DNA of 64,000 bases from Porphyromonas sp. (GTDB lineage Bacteria; Bacteroidota; Bacteroidia; Bacteroidales; Porphyromonadaceae): assembly GCA_022772085.1 (NCBI GenBank), contig JALFBN010000015.1, positions 29,875 to 93,874 of the forward strand. The letters run 5' to 3'. Shown in pieces: positions 50,846 through 58,822 of the stretch. How positions within the stretch are numbered: position 1 is the first letter of the stretch; each line of letters opens with the position of its first letter. The position numbers and the translations under genes were made by a program. The notes below the pieces were generated by a model that saw nothing but the letters and a program-made list of their open reading frames with translations, made no database searches and had not been told where the DNA came from.

Positions 50846-51847
50846 ATGAAGATTCTAAAGACATTGGCTATCGCAACAGTGGCCGCTACGACACTCTTTG
50901 TATCGTCTTGTAAGAAGGATGAAAAAGATCCCAACAAACAGACGGATCTCGTTCAGTACGAAAAGAAACACGATACAGCTCTCCTCCTCGTTACGTTCGG
51001 ATCTACCTTTGATGATCCTCATGCTACCTATAAGAAACAGATTGCTCAATTCCAAGAAGCCTTCCCTGATGCGGACATTTTCTTCTCCTTTACCTCTCGT
51101 ACCTGTATCAACCGCTGGCAGGCTGCAAAAAACGAACAATTCATCACGCCCGACCTTTGGTTCAAGTCTTTCCTTGACAAAGAATACAAAACCGTATGGG
51201 TGCAATCGCTCCACGTCATCCCCGGAGAAGAGTACATGGTATTACGAGATGGCTATGTGAAGCCTCACTATAATTTCCCTGCCGAAGAACTTGATCGAGA
51301 ACCTGCCAAGCTCGGTAGACCCCTACTCGTAGCCCCCGAAGATATAAACGAAGTTGCTCACTTCTTGGTTGATCAATTTGCGTCTCAACTCAAAGCAGGT
51401 GAAGCTGTTGCTTTCATGGGACACGGTAACCCCGTAAAGGACTACGACCACGCCAATGCCTCTTACAAGATGATCGAAGACGAAATGAAGGCTTATGGTA
51501 AAAAGGCCTACAACAACGACAATATATTCGTGGGTACGGTAGACTATCCTCAAATGCTCGTGGACTATGTAATCGAACAACTCAAGCACTCTTCGGTGAA
51601 GGTAAAGAAAGTACATTTGCATCCCCTTATGTCTATTGCGGGAGACCATGCCAATAACGACATGTCAAGTCCCGATACTAAGGAAAACGGCAAAGACATT
51701 CCTTTGGAAGAGCAGAGTTGGCGCAATCAAATTGCCGCTATAGGCTGGGATGTTGAGTGCCACATCAAAGGCTTGGGAGACTATCCTGAGATCAACAAGA
51801 TCTGGATCAAACACCTCCGACAAGCAATCAGCGAAAAGGCCGAATAA
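50846..51847 (+). CDS. CbiK-like periplasmic chelatase lipoprotein (IhtB-like)
   Basis: A 333-residue protein with a lipoprotein signal (lipobox FVSSC at 18-22), followed by a class II chelatase domain of the CbiK family (DTALLLVTFGSTFDD onward). The expected metal-binding histidines are present: VQSLHVIPGEEY near residue 120 and HLHPLMSIAGDHANNDM near 256. Cytosolic CbiK inserts cobalt into sirohydrochlorin; lipidated forms such as IhtB of P. gingivalis bind heme at the surface and may remove iron from it. The pairing with a TonB receptor supports a tetrapyrrole or metal capture role. Confidence 0.85.
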   Translation: MKILKTLAIATVAATTLFVSSCKKDEKDPNKQTDLVQYEKKHDTALLLVTFGSTFDDPHATYKKQIAQFQEAFPDADIFFSFTSRTCINRWQAAKNEQFITPDLWFKSFLDKEYKTVWVQSLHVIPGEEYMVLRDGYVKPHYNFPAEELDREPAKLGRPLLVAPEDINEVAHFLVDQFASQLKAGEAVAFMGHGNPVKDYDHANASYKMIEDEMKAYGKKAYNNDNIFVGTVDYPQMLVDYVIEQLKHSSVKVKKVHLHPLMSIAGDHANNDMSSPDTKENGKDIPLEEQSWRNQIAAIGWDVECHIKGLGDYPEINKIWIKHLRQAISEKAE

Positions 51848-51870
51848 GCTTCTTTAGCTTACCACTACAT

Positions 51871-51913
51871 ACCTCTCTTGGGTCATGCTCACACCCAAGA
51901 GAGGTCTTTTTTT
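51871..51913 (+). terminator. Strong terminator after the CbiK-like gene
   Basis: ACCTCTCTTGGGT pairs perfectly with ACCCAAGAGAGGT around a nine-base loop, followed by seven T. Confidence 0.9.
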
Positions 51914-51984
51914 ATCCATTCCTCCGAAAAATGTATTCCTCTGACTCGGAGAAGCTGATCGCGCCGCTTTCAACTCTTGCCCTG

Positions 51985-52055
51985 GAGTTTTTTTGCTGTT
52001 GGGCAGAAGTTTCAAATCTTTAGGCCTACACTTTTGCAACTATCGGGCAGAAAAA
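51985..52055. repeat. T-rich intergenic repeat, copies C and D
   Basis: Two tandem T-tract elements each ending in GGGCAGAA (52001-52008 and 52045-52052); the second contains CTACACTTTT, also found at 23946 and inverted at 37684. The rest of the gap from the terminator to the tRNA promoter shows no gene. Confidence 0.45.
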
Positions 52056-52113
52056 AATCGAACTATCCCCATCATTGTCCCAAAGACAAACGCAAAGGAA
52101 TTATCACTTACGA

Positions 52114-52143
52114 TTGTCATATCCAAAGAATAATGTATCTTTG
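52114..52143 (+). promoter_or_regulatory. Promoter of tRNA-Gly
   Basis: TTG at 52114-52116 and TATCTTTG at 52136-52143, 19 bases apart. Confidence 0.7.
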
Positions 52144-52164
52144 TCCTCGCAAGCTAAGGGAAAT

Positions 52165-52237
52165 GCGGTAGTAGCTCAGTTGGTAGAGCATCAGCTTCCC
52201 AAGCTGAGGGTCGCGAGTTCGAGCCTCGTCTACCGCT
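52165..52237 (+). tRNA. tRNA-Gly (anticodon CCC)
   Basis: Acceptor GCGGTAG pairs with CTACCGC, D arm GCTC/GAGC, anticodon stem TCAGC/GCTGA with loop TTCCCAA, T arm GCGAG-TTCGAGC-CTCGT. The anticodon CCC reads GGG. CCA is not encoded. Confidence 0.95.
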
Positions 52238-52239
52238 CT

Positions 52240-52360
52240 ATCCTCCCCCTCCATCGGGTGAGATGGTGAAGGAGAATCCCCATGCAGAAGTGGGGGACGG
52301 AAGTCTTGCGGATGGCACGTCTTAGAGATCCTTTGTAGGGAGAACTGGGATGTTTTTTAT
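52240..52360 (+). other. Hairpin-rich tail after tRNA-Gly
   Basis: It contains CCATC/GATGG inside CTCC/GGAG (about 52243-52274), CCCCA/TGGGG (about 52277-52294), GACG/CGTC, and ATCC/GGAT followed by six T near 52352-52357. It may be the 3' part of the tRNA transcript with a weak terminator, or a small RNA. Confidence 0.35.
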
Positions 52361-52435
52361 TTCCAATCTTACCATATCCAGCTTTGAAGTCCTTATTTCT
52401 CTACCATTCTCAGCAAACCACTTTGCTCTATCCAT

Positions 52436-52467
52436 TTTGCATTTTAACAGGAAATGCATTATCTTTG
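52436..52467 (+). promoter_or_regulatory. Promoter of the cobalamin riboswitch transcript
   Basis: TTTG at 52436-52439 and TATCTTTG at 52460-52467, 20 bases apart, a very good Bacteroidetes promoter. The start would be near 52474. Confidence 0.75.
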
Positions 52468-52519
52468 TGCCCGGCTTTGTTCGGCTATATCATTTGAGAT
52501 CGGGAGCCCTCTTCGAGAA

Positions 52520-52715
52520 AAGACAAGCCCTCCTTCCGAAAAGGATAGTCGATTAAAAGGGAATAGGAGTGCAATTCTCCAACAGTCCCGCTGCTGTGAT
52601 TCTTGTGAAAACTGCTACGTGATGCCACTGGTGCTAATCTGTTATGCATTGGGAAGGTGTAGTAAGTAGGAGATAAGTCAGAAGACCTGCAAAGCCTATT
52701 CTGCGGCTTCGAGGA
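52520..52715 (+). ncRNA. Cobalamin riboswitch
   Basis: The conserved core is easy to see: GGGAATAGGAGTGCAATTCTCC, then ACAGTCCCGCTGCTGTGA, GATGCCACTGG, TGGGAAGG and the B12 box AAGTCAGAAGACCTGC ending at 52690. A purine-rich TAAGGAGG lies at about 52721-52728. The element has its own promoter. Unlike a normal cobalamin riboswitch, no intact coding region follows: the next gene is xseB at 53569, behind a terminator and a separate -7 box. Confidence 0.93.
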
Positions 52716-53433
52716 AAAGCTAAGGAGGATGTTTATAGTGTCCTTTTGCCAAAGCGTGGCGAAACAGAGCATATTTTAGTTGTATCGGGTAAATACGTAT
52801 GCGCCCCAATAGACTTTATGGAGATGTATTCCCTCTCCTCGTAGTCCGTACAAAAAGGGAAGGAGCGTACAACGTAATGGATCTCTGAGCATTTACAATC
52901 CATCACTTTCTTTCATGAAGGAGATTTAAGTCCGTTCGACTCACACCCTTTCTTGCGGTAAACAGATCAGGCCCTACCCTATCTGTTTGATCAAAAGATC
53001 GGCACGTGGTTGCACTTCTTATAGATTCCTCCAATTCAAGAGTTGGAATGGTTTGTGCTTCAGGGCTCCCAGTGCGTCGTATTATCATAGACAAAAAATG
53101 CGCAGTTAAGACCTTGTCTTGCCCCTGTTAGTTGAAGCATAGATACTTCACCGAAGCGCGGAGAAGAGACTATGAATCTCTTAGACGGAAGATTGGTCAT
53201 AACTACTCCTTATCTGCATGGCGTGATTACCCCTTAGAGACAACCTCAAAAGAGTGCATTCCGGAGTACCCAAGCCCTCTACAATTGGATCAAATAAACA
53301 ATCTAACCTCCCCAATTTCCCTAGAAAACAGACAGAATCAAGCATGCATACCCTCATCGCAGAGAGAGCGTATTGTGTGCCGTGGTTGGCATTGTTTTGT
53401 TGCCTTTTGTACAGGCCAACCTAGCGTATTCGG
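52716..53433 (+). other. Region controlled by the riboswitch, with no intact gene
   Basis: About 720 bases between riboswitch and terminator with frequent stops in all three forward frames. The purine-rich site at 52721 is followed by only a 16-codon frame (MFIVSFCQSVAKQSIF). Short stretches look protein-like, for example MRPNRLYGDVFPLLVVRTKR at about 52799 and a hydrophobic CVPWLALFCCLL segment near 53375 whose continuation lies in another frame. This fits a heavily decayed gene or a non-coding transcript. I could not recognise a parent gene. Confidence 0.5.
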
Positions 53434-53502
53434 TAGACCCCGTGCCATTATAGTCCCTGTGGGATGAGCTCCACAAGAAGACTTGGTTCGGGGTCTATTT
53501 TT
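53434..53502 (+). terminator. Terminator of the riboswitch transcript
   Basis: TAGACCCCG pairs with CGGGGTCTA around a loop that holds its own small hairpin (TGTGG/CCACA), followed by five T. It defines a transcript of about 1.03 kb. Confidence 0.7.
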
Positions 53503-53533
53503 GTAAGTAGGTAGTCATGATCATACTATTTCG

Positions 53534-53541
53534 TATCTTTG
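53534..53541 (+). promoter_or_regulatory. Candidate -7 box of xseB
   Basis: TATCTTTG, 27 bases before the xseB ATG. No clear -33 element. Confidence 0.5.
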
Positions 53542-53568
53542 TCTGTCAAAGAGTAGAGATAAATTCAG

Positions 53569-53769
53569 ATGAAAAAACGTACCTATACGGAAGCCATTGA
53601 ACGACTAACGGCTATCGTCGAGACAATCGAGCAGGATAGCCCCGATGTAGATATGCTAATGAAGCTGACCGACGAAGCCGTGCAGATCATTACTGAATGT
53701 AAAGAAACGCTCAAAACAACCGACAAGCGTATTGAGGAGCTTTTGGCGCAACTTCACCAAGAAGACTAA
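53569..53769 (+). CDS. xseB: Exodeoxyribonuclease VII small subunit
   Basis: A 66-residue XseB: a helical hairpin protein with TYTEAIERLTAIVETIEQDS and the conserved pattern of the family (ID/VD-LMKLTDEAV). It binds XseA to form exonuclease VII. XseA, usually next to it in Bacteroidetes, is not adjacent and not found in this window. A peptidase lipoprotein gene follows after 50 bases. Confidence 0.88.
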   Translation: MKKRTYTEAIERLTAIVETIEQDSPDVDMLMKLTDEAVQIITECKETLKTTDKRIEELLAQLHQED

Positions 53770-53819
53770 GACCTCCCCTCCTACAACGAAATAAGGCATT
53801 CATCTCAAATCCTAATAAT

Positions 53820-55940
53820 ATGTTTAAGAAATTCATTCCCCTAGTGGCAGTTATGGCTATTACATCAGCGTGTAGCGGTGGCGGTGGCGCAGACCTGGCG
53901 TCCAATCCGTTCGTAAACCCTAAGGAGACCTACATGTCTTCTCCGGACTTCAACAGCATCAAGATCGAACACTACCTCCCTGCCTTTGACGAAGGGATTC
54001 GTCAACACGAAGCGGAGATTGACTCTATTGCAAACAATCTAGAGCCTGCTACGTTTGAAAACACACTCGTAGCTCTCGAGAAGAGCGGACAGGTACTCAA
54101 CCGTGTATCTACCGTATTCTTTGCTCTTACTAGTGCAGATACCAATGACGAACTCATCGCTATTGAGGAGCAGATCACTCCCAAACTCTCAGCCCACAGC
54201 GATGCACTCTACCTCAACGACAAGCTATTTGATCGCATCAAAACGATCCACGATGGCGACCTCTCGGCACTTGATGCAGAAGATCAACGCCTCGTAAAGC
54301 ACTACTACGACAACTTTGTTCAAGCAGGTGCTCTACTCTCCCCTGAAGAGAAAGAACAGCTCAAAGCATTAAATCAAAAGGAAGCAACACTACTGACGGA
54401 CTTCGGCAACAAACTGACTAAAGCCACCAATGCCCTTGTCTATATCAAAGATAAGGAGCAACTCGCCGGGCTTAGCGAAGAGCAACTCAAAGCCGCTTCA
54501 GAGCTAGCCGAAGAGAACAAACACAATGGTGAATACGCCTTTAGTCTCACCAACACGACGCAACAAGACATCATGGTCAACCTTGACGTACGTGAGACTC
54601 GTAAGCTGTTCTTCGATGCCAGCATCAGCCGTTGCATCAAAGGAGACGAGTTCGACACTCAAAAGATCGTATTGGAGATCGCTAAAGTTCGTGCGGACAA
54701 GGCCAAACTCCTTGGTCACCCCAATTACGCCTCTTGGAAGCTCCAAGACAGACTTGCCGCAAAACCTGAAAACGCCATCGCCATGCTGACCAATTTGGGT
54801 ACCCTGGCAGCTCCTAAGGCAGAGGATGACCGTGCAGAGATCGAAGCCTTTGCTCGCAAAACGGCTGGTGCAGACTTCACCCTTGAAGCATGGGATTGGA
54901 GCTATTATGCAGAGAAGCTACGTAGCGAAAAGTACGGCATCGATGAAGCAACTCTAAGTCAATACTTTGCCCTCGACTCCGTACTGTACAATGGTGTATT
55001 CTATGCTGCAAACAAAATGTACGGACTCACCTTTAAACCTCGTACAGATATTCCCGTTTACCACTCAGACGTACGTGTTTGGGACGTAATTGATAAGGAT
55101 GGTTCTCAACTCGCTCTATTCTATTTTGACCCCTATGCACGTCCCTCTAAGAGTGGTGGTGCTTGGATGGGTAACTTTGTAGAACAAAGTACCCTCCTCG
55201 GGCTCAAACCCGTTATATATAATGTTTGCAACTATAAGAAGCCTGCCGAAGGAGAAGTATGCCTCCTCTCGTGGGATGAAACGACCACCCTCTTCCACGA
55301 ATTCGGACACGGGCTACACGGTATGTTCGCATCCCAGAAGTATCCCTCAATCTCAGGAACCAACGTTCCTCGCGATTTTGTGGAAATGCCCTCACAATTC
55401 AACGAACACTGTGCCGCAGATCCTGCCATTTTTGCAAACTATGCAAAGCACTACAAGACGGGAGAAGCAATGCCAACAGATCTTATAAAGAAAATGCAAG
55501 AGGCTACCAAATTCAATCAGGCTTATGCCCTTGTGGAGAATATCGCGGCTTGCCTTCTTGATATGGCTTGGCATACCCTCAGCCCTGAAGAGGCTGCAGC
55601 CGTGACGGACATCAATACATTCCAAAAAGAGGCTCTCACGAAGGCTAATGTGCTCTATTCTGCCATTCCTCCTCGCTACGGTTCTTCCTATTTCCGTCAC
55701 ATTTGGAGCAACGGCTACTCAGCAGGCTACTACGCATACCTCTGGAGCGAAGCTCTCGATCACGACATTTTTGCATGGATGATGGCTCATGGTGGTCTTA
55801 ATAGAGAGAACGGTGACAGACTCCGTTCGATGATCCTCTCTAAAGGGAATAGTGCAGAGCTAATGCCCCTCTTCACAGCCTTTACCGGACACGAGCAGGT
55901 CGACCTCAATCCTCTACTTGTAGAACGTGGTCTAAAATAA
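53820..55940 (+). CDS. dcp: M3-family peptidyl-dipeptidase lipoprotein
   Basis: A 706-residue M3 zinc metallopeptidase (Dcp/oligopeptidase A type). The zinc motif HEFGHGLHG lies near residues 493-501. A lipoprotein signal with ITSAC lipobox and a Gly-rich linker (SGGGGAD) precede the helical peptidase domain, so it is probably anchored in the envelope and trims peptides there, which suits a peptide-fermenting organism. E. coli Dcp is cytoplasmic or periplasmic without a lipid anchor. Confidence 0.93.
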   Translation: MFKKFIPLVAVMAITSACSGGGGADLASNPFVNPKETYMSSPDFNSIKIEHYLPAFDEGIRQHEAEIDSIANNLEPATFENTLVALEKSGQVLNRVSTVFFALTSADTNDELIAIEEQITPKLSAHSDALYLNDKLFDRIKTIHDGDLSALDAEDQRLVKHYYDNFVQAGALLSPEEKEQLKALNQKEATLLTDFGNKLTKATNALVYIKDKEQLAGLSEEQLKAASELAEENKHNGEYAFSLTNTTQQDIMVNLDVRETRKLFFDASISRCIKGDEFDTQKIVLEIAKVRADKAKLLGHPNYASWKLQDRLAAKPENAIAMLTNLGTLAAPKAEDDRAEIEAFARKTAGADFTLEAWDWSYYAEKLRSEKYGIDEATLSQYFALDSVLYNGVFYAANKMYGLTFKPRTDIPVYHSDVRVWDVIDKDGSQLALFYFDPYARPSKSGGAWMGNFVEQSTLLGLKPVIYNVCNYKKPAEGEVCLLSWDETTTLFHEFGHGLHGMFASQKYPSISGTNVPRDFVEMPSQFNEHCAADPAIFANYAKHYKTGEAMPTDLIKKMQEATKFNQAYALVENIAACLLDMAWHTLSPEEAAAVTDINTFQKEALTKANVLYSAIPPRYGSSYFRHIWSNGYSAGYYAYLWSEALDHDIFAWMMAHGGLNRENGDRLRSMILSKGNSAELMPLFTAFTGHEQVDLNPLLVERGLK

Positions 55941-55960
55941 TTCAAATAAATCATCTCTAT

Positions 55961-55998
55961 GGGCGACAGTACTTCCGTTTTGGAGGTCTGTCGCCCTC
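55961..55998 (+). terminator. Terminator after the M3 peptidase gene
   Basis: GGGCGACAG pairs with CTGTCGCCC; the following tract TCTTC is only weakly T-rich. Confidence 0.55.
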
Positions 55999-56016
55999 TT
56001 CAATACAGAAAACACC

Positions 56017-56961
56017 ATGAAAGCAAGGCTTATCGCTCTTCTACTGGGAGCTTTTATCTCACTTTCCTCTCAAGCACAAAGCCTTCAGTCGATTGCTTTG
56101 AACATCAGCAGAAACTACCCTTTTGAGCAATCTGCTCCCCACAAGTTTCGCACCATCTATCAGGATAAAAAAACACTTCAACTGCAGGAATCTTTTGGCG
56201 AAGATGGTGTCCGCTGTTACGACTTTGCCTTGTGGCGTAGCGAAGAGATGCCACAAACCTATCTCATCGCCCTGGCTTATCGTGAAAAACCCCTGATGTC
56301 GAATGGAGAACTTCTGTTCTTCTACCACTCATTTCAAAGCAACACACAAACACAGATAAACCCTTTGATCAAAATACGAACGCATGCACTGCACAATCAA
56401 GATGGGGCTTCTCATTACTGGCGAAGAGCCATGGGAATACTCAAAGGAGGGACCATTTGGCAAAATGCCTCTGCCTCCATGGCTAGTACAGATTATGTAT
56501 TTTATCGCAAAAGAGAGGGTAAGGACGCGTTTGAAACAATCCCATACATGACCCTTTATAGCCCGATTTTGGTAGATAACGAAGCTGAACCAACACGTAA
56601 ATCGCCCTACATAGATCAGGAATTACGCCCCTATGTAGAACGGATCAATCGCTCAAAAACACTCCAAAAGAGATCCCTACTTACCGCTACCGAACAGCGT
56701 AAGTACCTGCCCGACATGACCTTTTTCTTTGAAGGAAATCTGCTGGTAAAGGCAGTACACCTTGCCCAAGAAGAGGTAACAGAATACTATTTCCAAGATC
56801 ACTCTCTGCTCTTCATCTACAATAAAACCAAGACAAAAGAGCACAGAATCTACCTCAACAAAGGGGTGATCGTTCGCTATCTGGGGGATCCCTCTTGGGA
56901 TATACCCACGATCGAGTCCCTCTACGACAAACTAATTCATCCTCTTATACTCAAACTCTGA
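56017..56961 (+). CDS. Exported protein of unknown function
   Basis: A 314-residue protein with a signal peptide (MKARLIALLLGAFISLSSQA, cut before QSL). The mature part is mixed alpha/beta with many aromatic and charged residues, and no recognised motif or Cys pair. It ends in a one-base overlap (TGATG) with the dihydrouridine synthase gene, so the two are translationally coupled although their functions look unrelated. No family is recognised. Confidence 0.75.
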   Translation: MKARLIALLLGAFISLSSQAQSLQSIALNISRNYPFEQSAPHKFRTIYQDKKTLQLQESFGEDGVRCYDFALWRSEEMPQTYLIALAYREKPLMSNGELLFFYHSFQSNTQTQINPLIKIRTHALHNQDGASHYWRRAMGILKGGTIWQNASASMASTDYVFYRKREGKDAFETIPYMTLYSPILVDNEAEPTRKSPYIDQELRPYVERINRSKTLQKRSLLTATEQRKYLPDMTFFFEGNLLVKAVHLAQEEVTEYYFQDHSLLFIYNKTKTKEHRIYLNKGVIVRYLGDPSWDIPTIESLYDKLIHPLILKL

Positions 56962-57944
56962 TGCTCATAGCCGGTCAAGAACTCGGTCCACAACCACTCC
57001 TCCTAGCTCCCATGGAAGATGTAAGCGATAGTGCCTTTCGTCTTCTCTGTAGGAGCTTCGGAGCCTCCATGGTGTATAGTGAATTCATTAGTGCCGATGC
57101 ACTTATTCGATCCGTCCGTGGTGCGTGTAACAAACTTTTCATCCATCCTGACGAACGCCCTGCAGTGATCCAAATTTATGGGCGCAACGTTGATTCCATG
57201 GCAGAAGCCGCAACAATTGCTTCGGCAGCGGGTCCCGAGATCTTGGACCTTAACTTCGGATGCCCTGTCAAGCGAGTAGCCGGCAAAGGGGCCGGTAGCG
57301 GAATGTTGCGAGATATACCGCTCCTCCTAGAGATTACCCGTGCCGTAGTCCAAGCCAGTCAAGTACCCGTTACGGTAAAAACACGTCTGGGTTGGGATCA
57401 TCAAAACATAGTGATCGAAGATCTTGCCGAAGCACTCCAAGATTGTGGTATCGCAGCACTGACCATACACGGTCGCACCCGAAGCGATATGTATACAGGG
57501 CAAGCCAATTGGGAAATGATCGGTAGAGTTAAAAATAATCCTCGTATTACAATCCCGATTATAGGTAATGGGGACATTACGACACCTCAAGGGGCAAAAG
57601 AGGCTTTCGATAAATACGGAGTAGATGCCGTCATGGTCGGAAGAGGTTCTATCGGGCGTCCATGGGTCTTTGAAGAGATGCGCTACTACTTAGACACGGG
57701 GGAAGTATTACCTGAACGTCCGGCATCTGAGCGACTGGATGTACTTATTCAAATGATTCACAACAATATCCACAAATTGGATGAGCGTCGAGGGATTCTC
57801 CACTCTCGTAGGCATCTCGCGGCCTCGCCCATTTTCAAAGGAATTGCCAACTTCCGTCCATGGCGCATTGCAATGCTGCAAGCGACGACAATGGAACAAC
57901 TTCTCTCCGTTTTACAGGAGATTCGCCCCATGCTCGTAGAATGA
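56961..57944 (+). CDS. dusB: tRNA-dihydrouridine synthase (DusB type)
   Basis: A 327-residue flavin-dependent TIM-barrel enzyme reducing uridine in tRNA D loops. Motifs: LLLAPMEDVSDSAFRLLCR at the N-terminus, LNFGCPVKRVAGKGAGSGML with the catalytic Cys (near residue 99), LTIHGRTRSDMYTG, and GNGDITTPQGA. The frame continues upstream to 56895, but the ATG at 56961 overlaps the preceding stop by one base and matches the family start. Confidence 0.93.
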   Translation: MLIAGQELGPQPLLLAPMEDVSDSAFRLLCRSFGASMVYSEFISADALIRSVRGACNKLFIHPDERPAVIQIYGRNVDSMAEAATIASAAGPEILDLNFGCPVKRVAGKGAGSGMLRDIPLLLEITRAVVQASQVPVTVKTRLGWDHQNIVIEDLAEALQDCGIAALTIHGRTRSDMYTGQANWEMIGRVKNNPRITIPIIGNGDITTPQGAKEAFDKYGVDAVMVGRGSIGRPWVFEEMRYYLDTGEVLPERPASERLDVLIQMIHNNIHKLDERRGILHSRRHLAASPIFKGIANFRPWRIAMLQATTMEQLLSVLQEIRPMLVE

Positions 57945-57971
57945 AAAGCTAATTTATTCAGGTCGATTTAG

Positions 57972-58000
57972 AGAAAAACTCCACGGGGAAAAGTGGAGTT
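57972..58000 (-). terminator. Terminator at the end of the nitrilase-family gene
   Basis: AACTCCAC pairs with GTGGAGTT around an eight-base loop; on the minus strand TTTC follows. It overlaps the stop of the nitrilase-family gene and lies between convergent genes. Confidence 0.65.
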
Positions 58001-58802
58001 AGAGCGTCGCTCCGTGAATGGTAAACTCATCGGCATCGAGGTAGACGGGAAATTTCTTGCGGAGCTTTTCCATAGGAGCTTTCTCGATGGTGGCCACCTT
58101 ATATTCGTGTATGCGCTCAGTAGCCGTAGCGACCTCCTTACCCCGAGGGTCGATAATCGCCGAATCTCCTGTATACACCAAGCCTTCAGCATCTACTCCC
58201 ACACGATTAACGCCACAAACATAGGCCAAATTTTCCATGGCACGGGCTCGCAATAATGTACTCCAAACGAGGCGTCTCGGCTCGGGCCAATTGGCAACAT
58301 CGATCAGTAGGTCATACTCATTATTACGATTGCGACACCACACGGGGAAACGCATATCGTAGCAAGCAATCAGCAGGATATTCCAGCCTTTGTAAGAGAT
58401 GATGCGACGCTCTCTTGCCGGAGAGATCGCTTTGGCCTCACCTCCCATTCGGAAGAGATGACGTTTGTCTTGATAAAAGATTACCCCCTCAGGCGTTACA
58501 AAACAGATCCGATTATGGTACTTCTCTTTCTCTTTTACGATCATGGAGAAGACAATCGCCACGCCATAACATCGAGCCATCGCCTGCACCTCTTGCAGGG
58601 ACGGAGAGGCATCAAAGGGCTCGGCGATAGCCTCTACATTCATGGAAAATCCCGTTGTCATCACTTCGGGGAATACGACTATATCGGCTCCTTGCGTGGC
58701 AACTTCTGCGACTGTATTCCTCATCACCTGAAGGTTCTCTGCGGGACTTTCCCAAATAATATCCTGCTGAGCGAGGGCTAGGGTAAGGCTGTCTTGTGTC
58801 AT
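57999..58802 (-). CDS. Nitrilase-family amidase (omega-amidase-like)
   Basis: A 267-residue carbon-nitrogen hydrolase. The catalytic triad is Glu46 (VVFPEVMTTGFSM), Lys113 (QDKRHLF) and Cys147 (LLIACYDMRFPVWCR). The closest relatives by motif are YafV/Nit2-type omega-amidases, which hydrolyse alpha-ketoglutaramate and related amides; substrate is inferred. Its start at 58802 lies 20 bases after the PlsC-like gene on the same strand. Confidence 0.85.
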   Translation of the reverse strand: MTQDSLTLALAQQDIIWESPAENLQVMRNTVAEVATQGADIVVFPEVMTTGFSMNVEAIAEPFDASPSLQEVQAMARCYGVAIVFSMIVKEKEKYHNRICFVTPEGVIFYQDKRHLFRMGGEAKAISPARERRIISYKGWNILLIACYDMRFPVWCRNRNNEYDLLIDVANWPEPRRLVWSTLLRARAMENLAYVCGVNRVGVDAEGLVYTGDSAIIDPRGKEVATATERIHEYKVATIEKAPMEKLRKKFPVYLDADEFTIHGATL

Positions 58803-58822
58803 ACCTCGGGGATGGATCTAAA

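Noticed and set aside
53132..53467. A 111-codon plus-strand frame in the riboswitch-controlled region
   Set aside because: It begins only with TTG, has no ribosome site, includes part of the terminator stem and has an unprotein-like composition.
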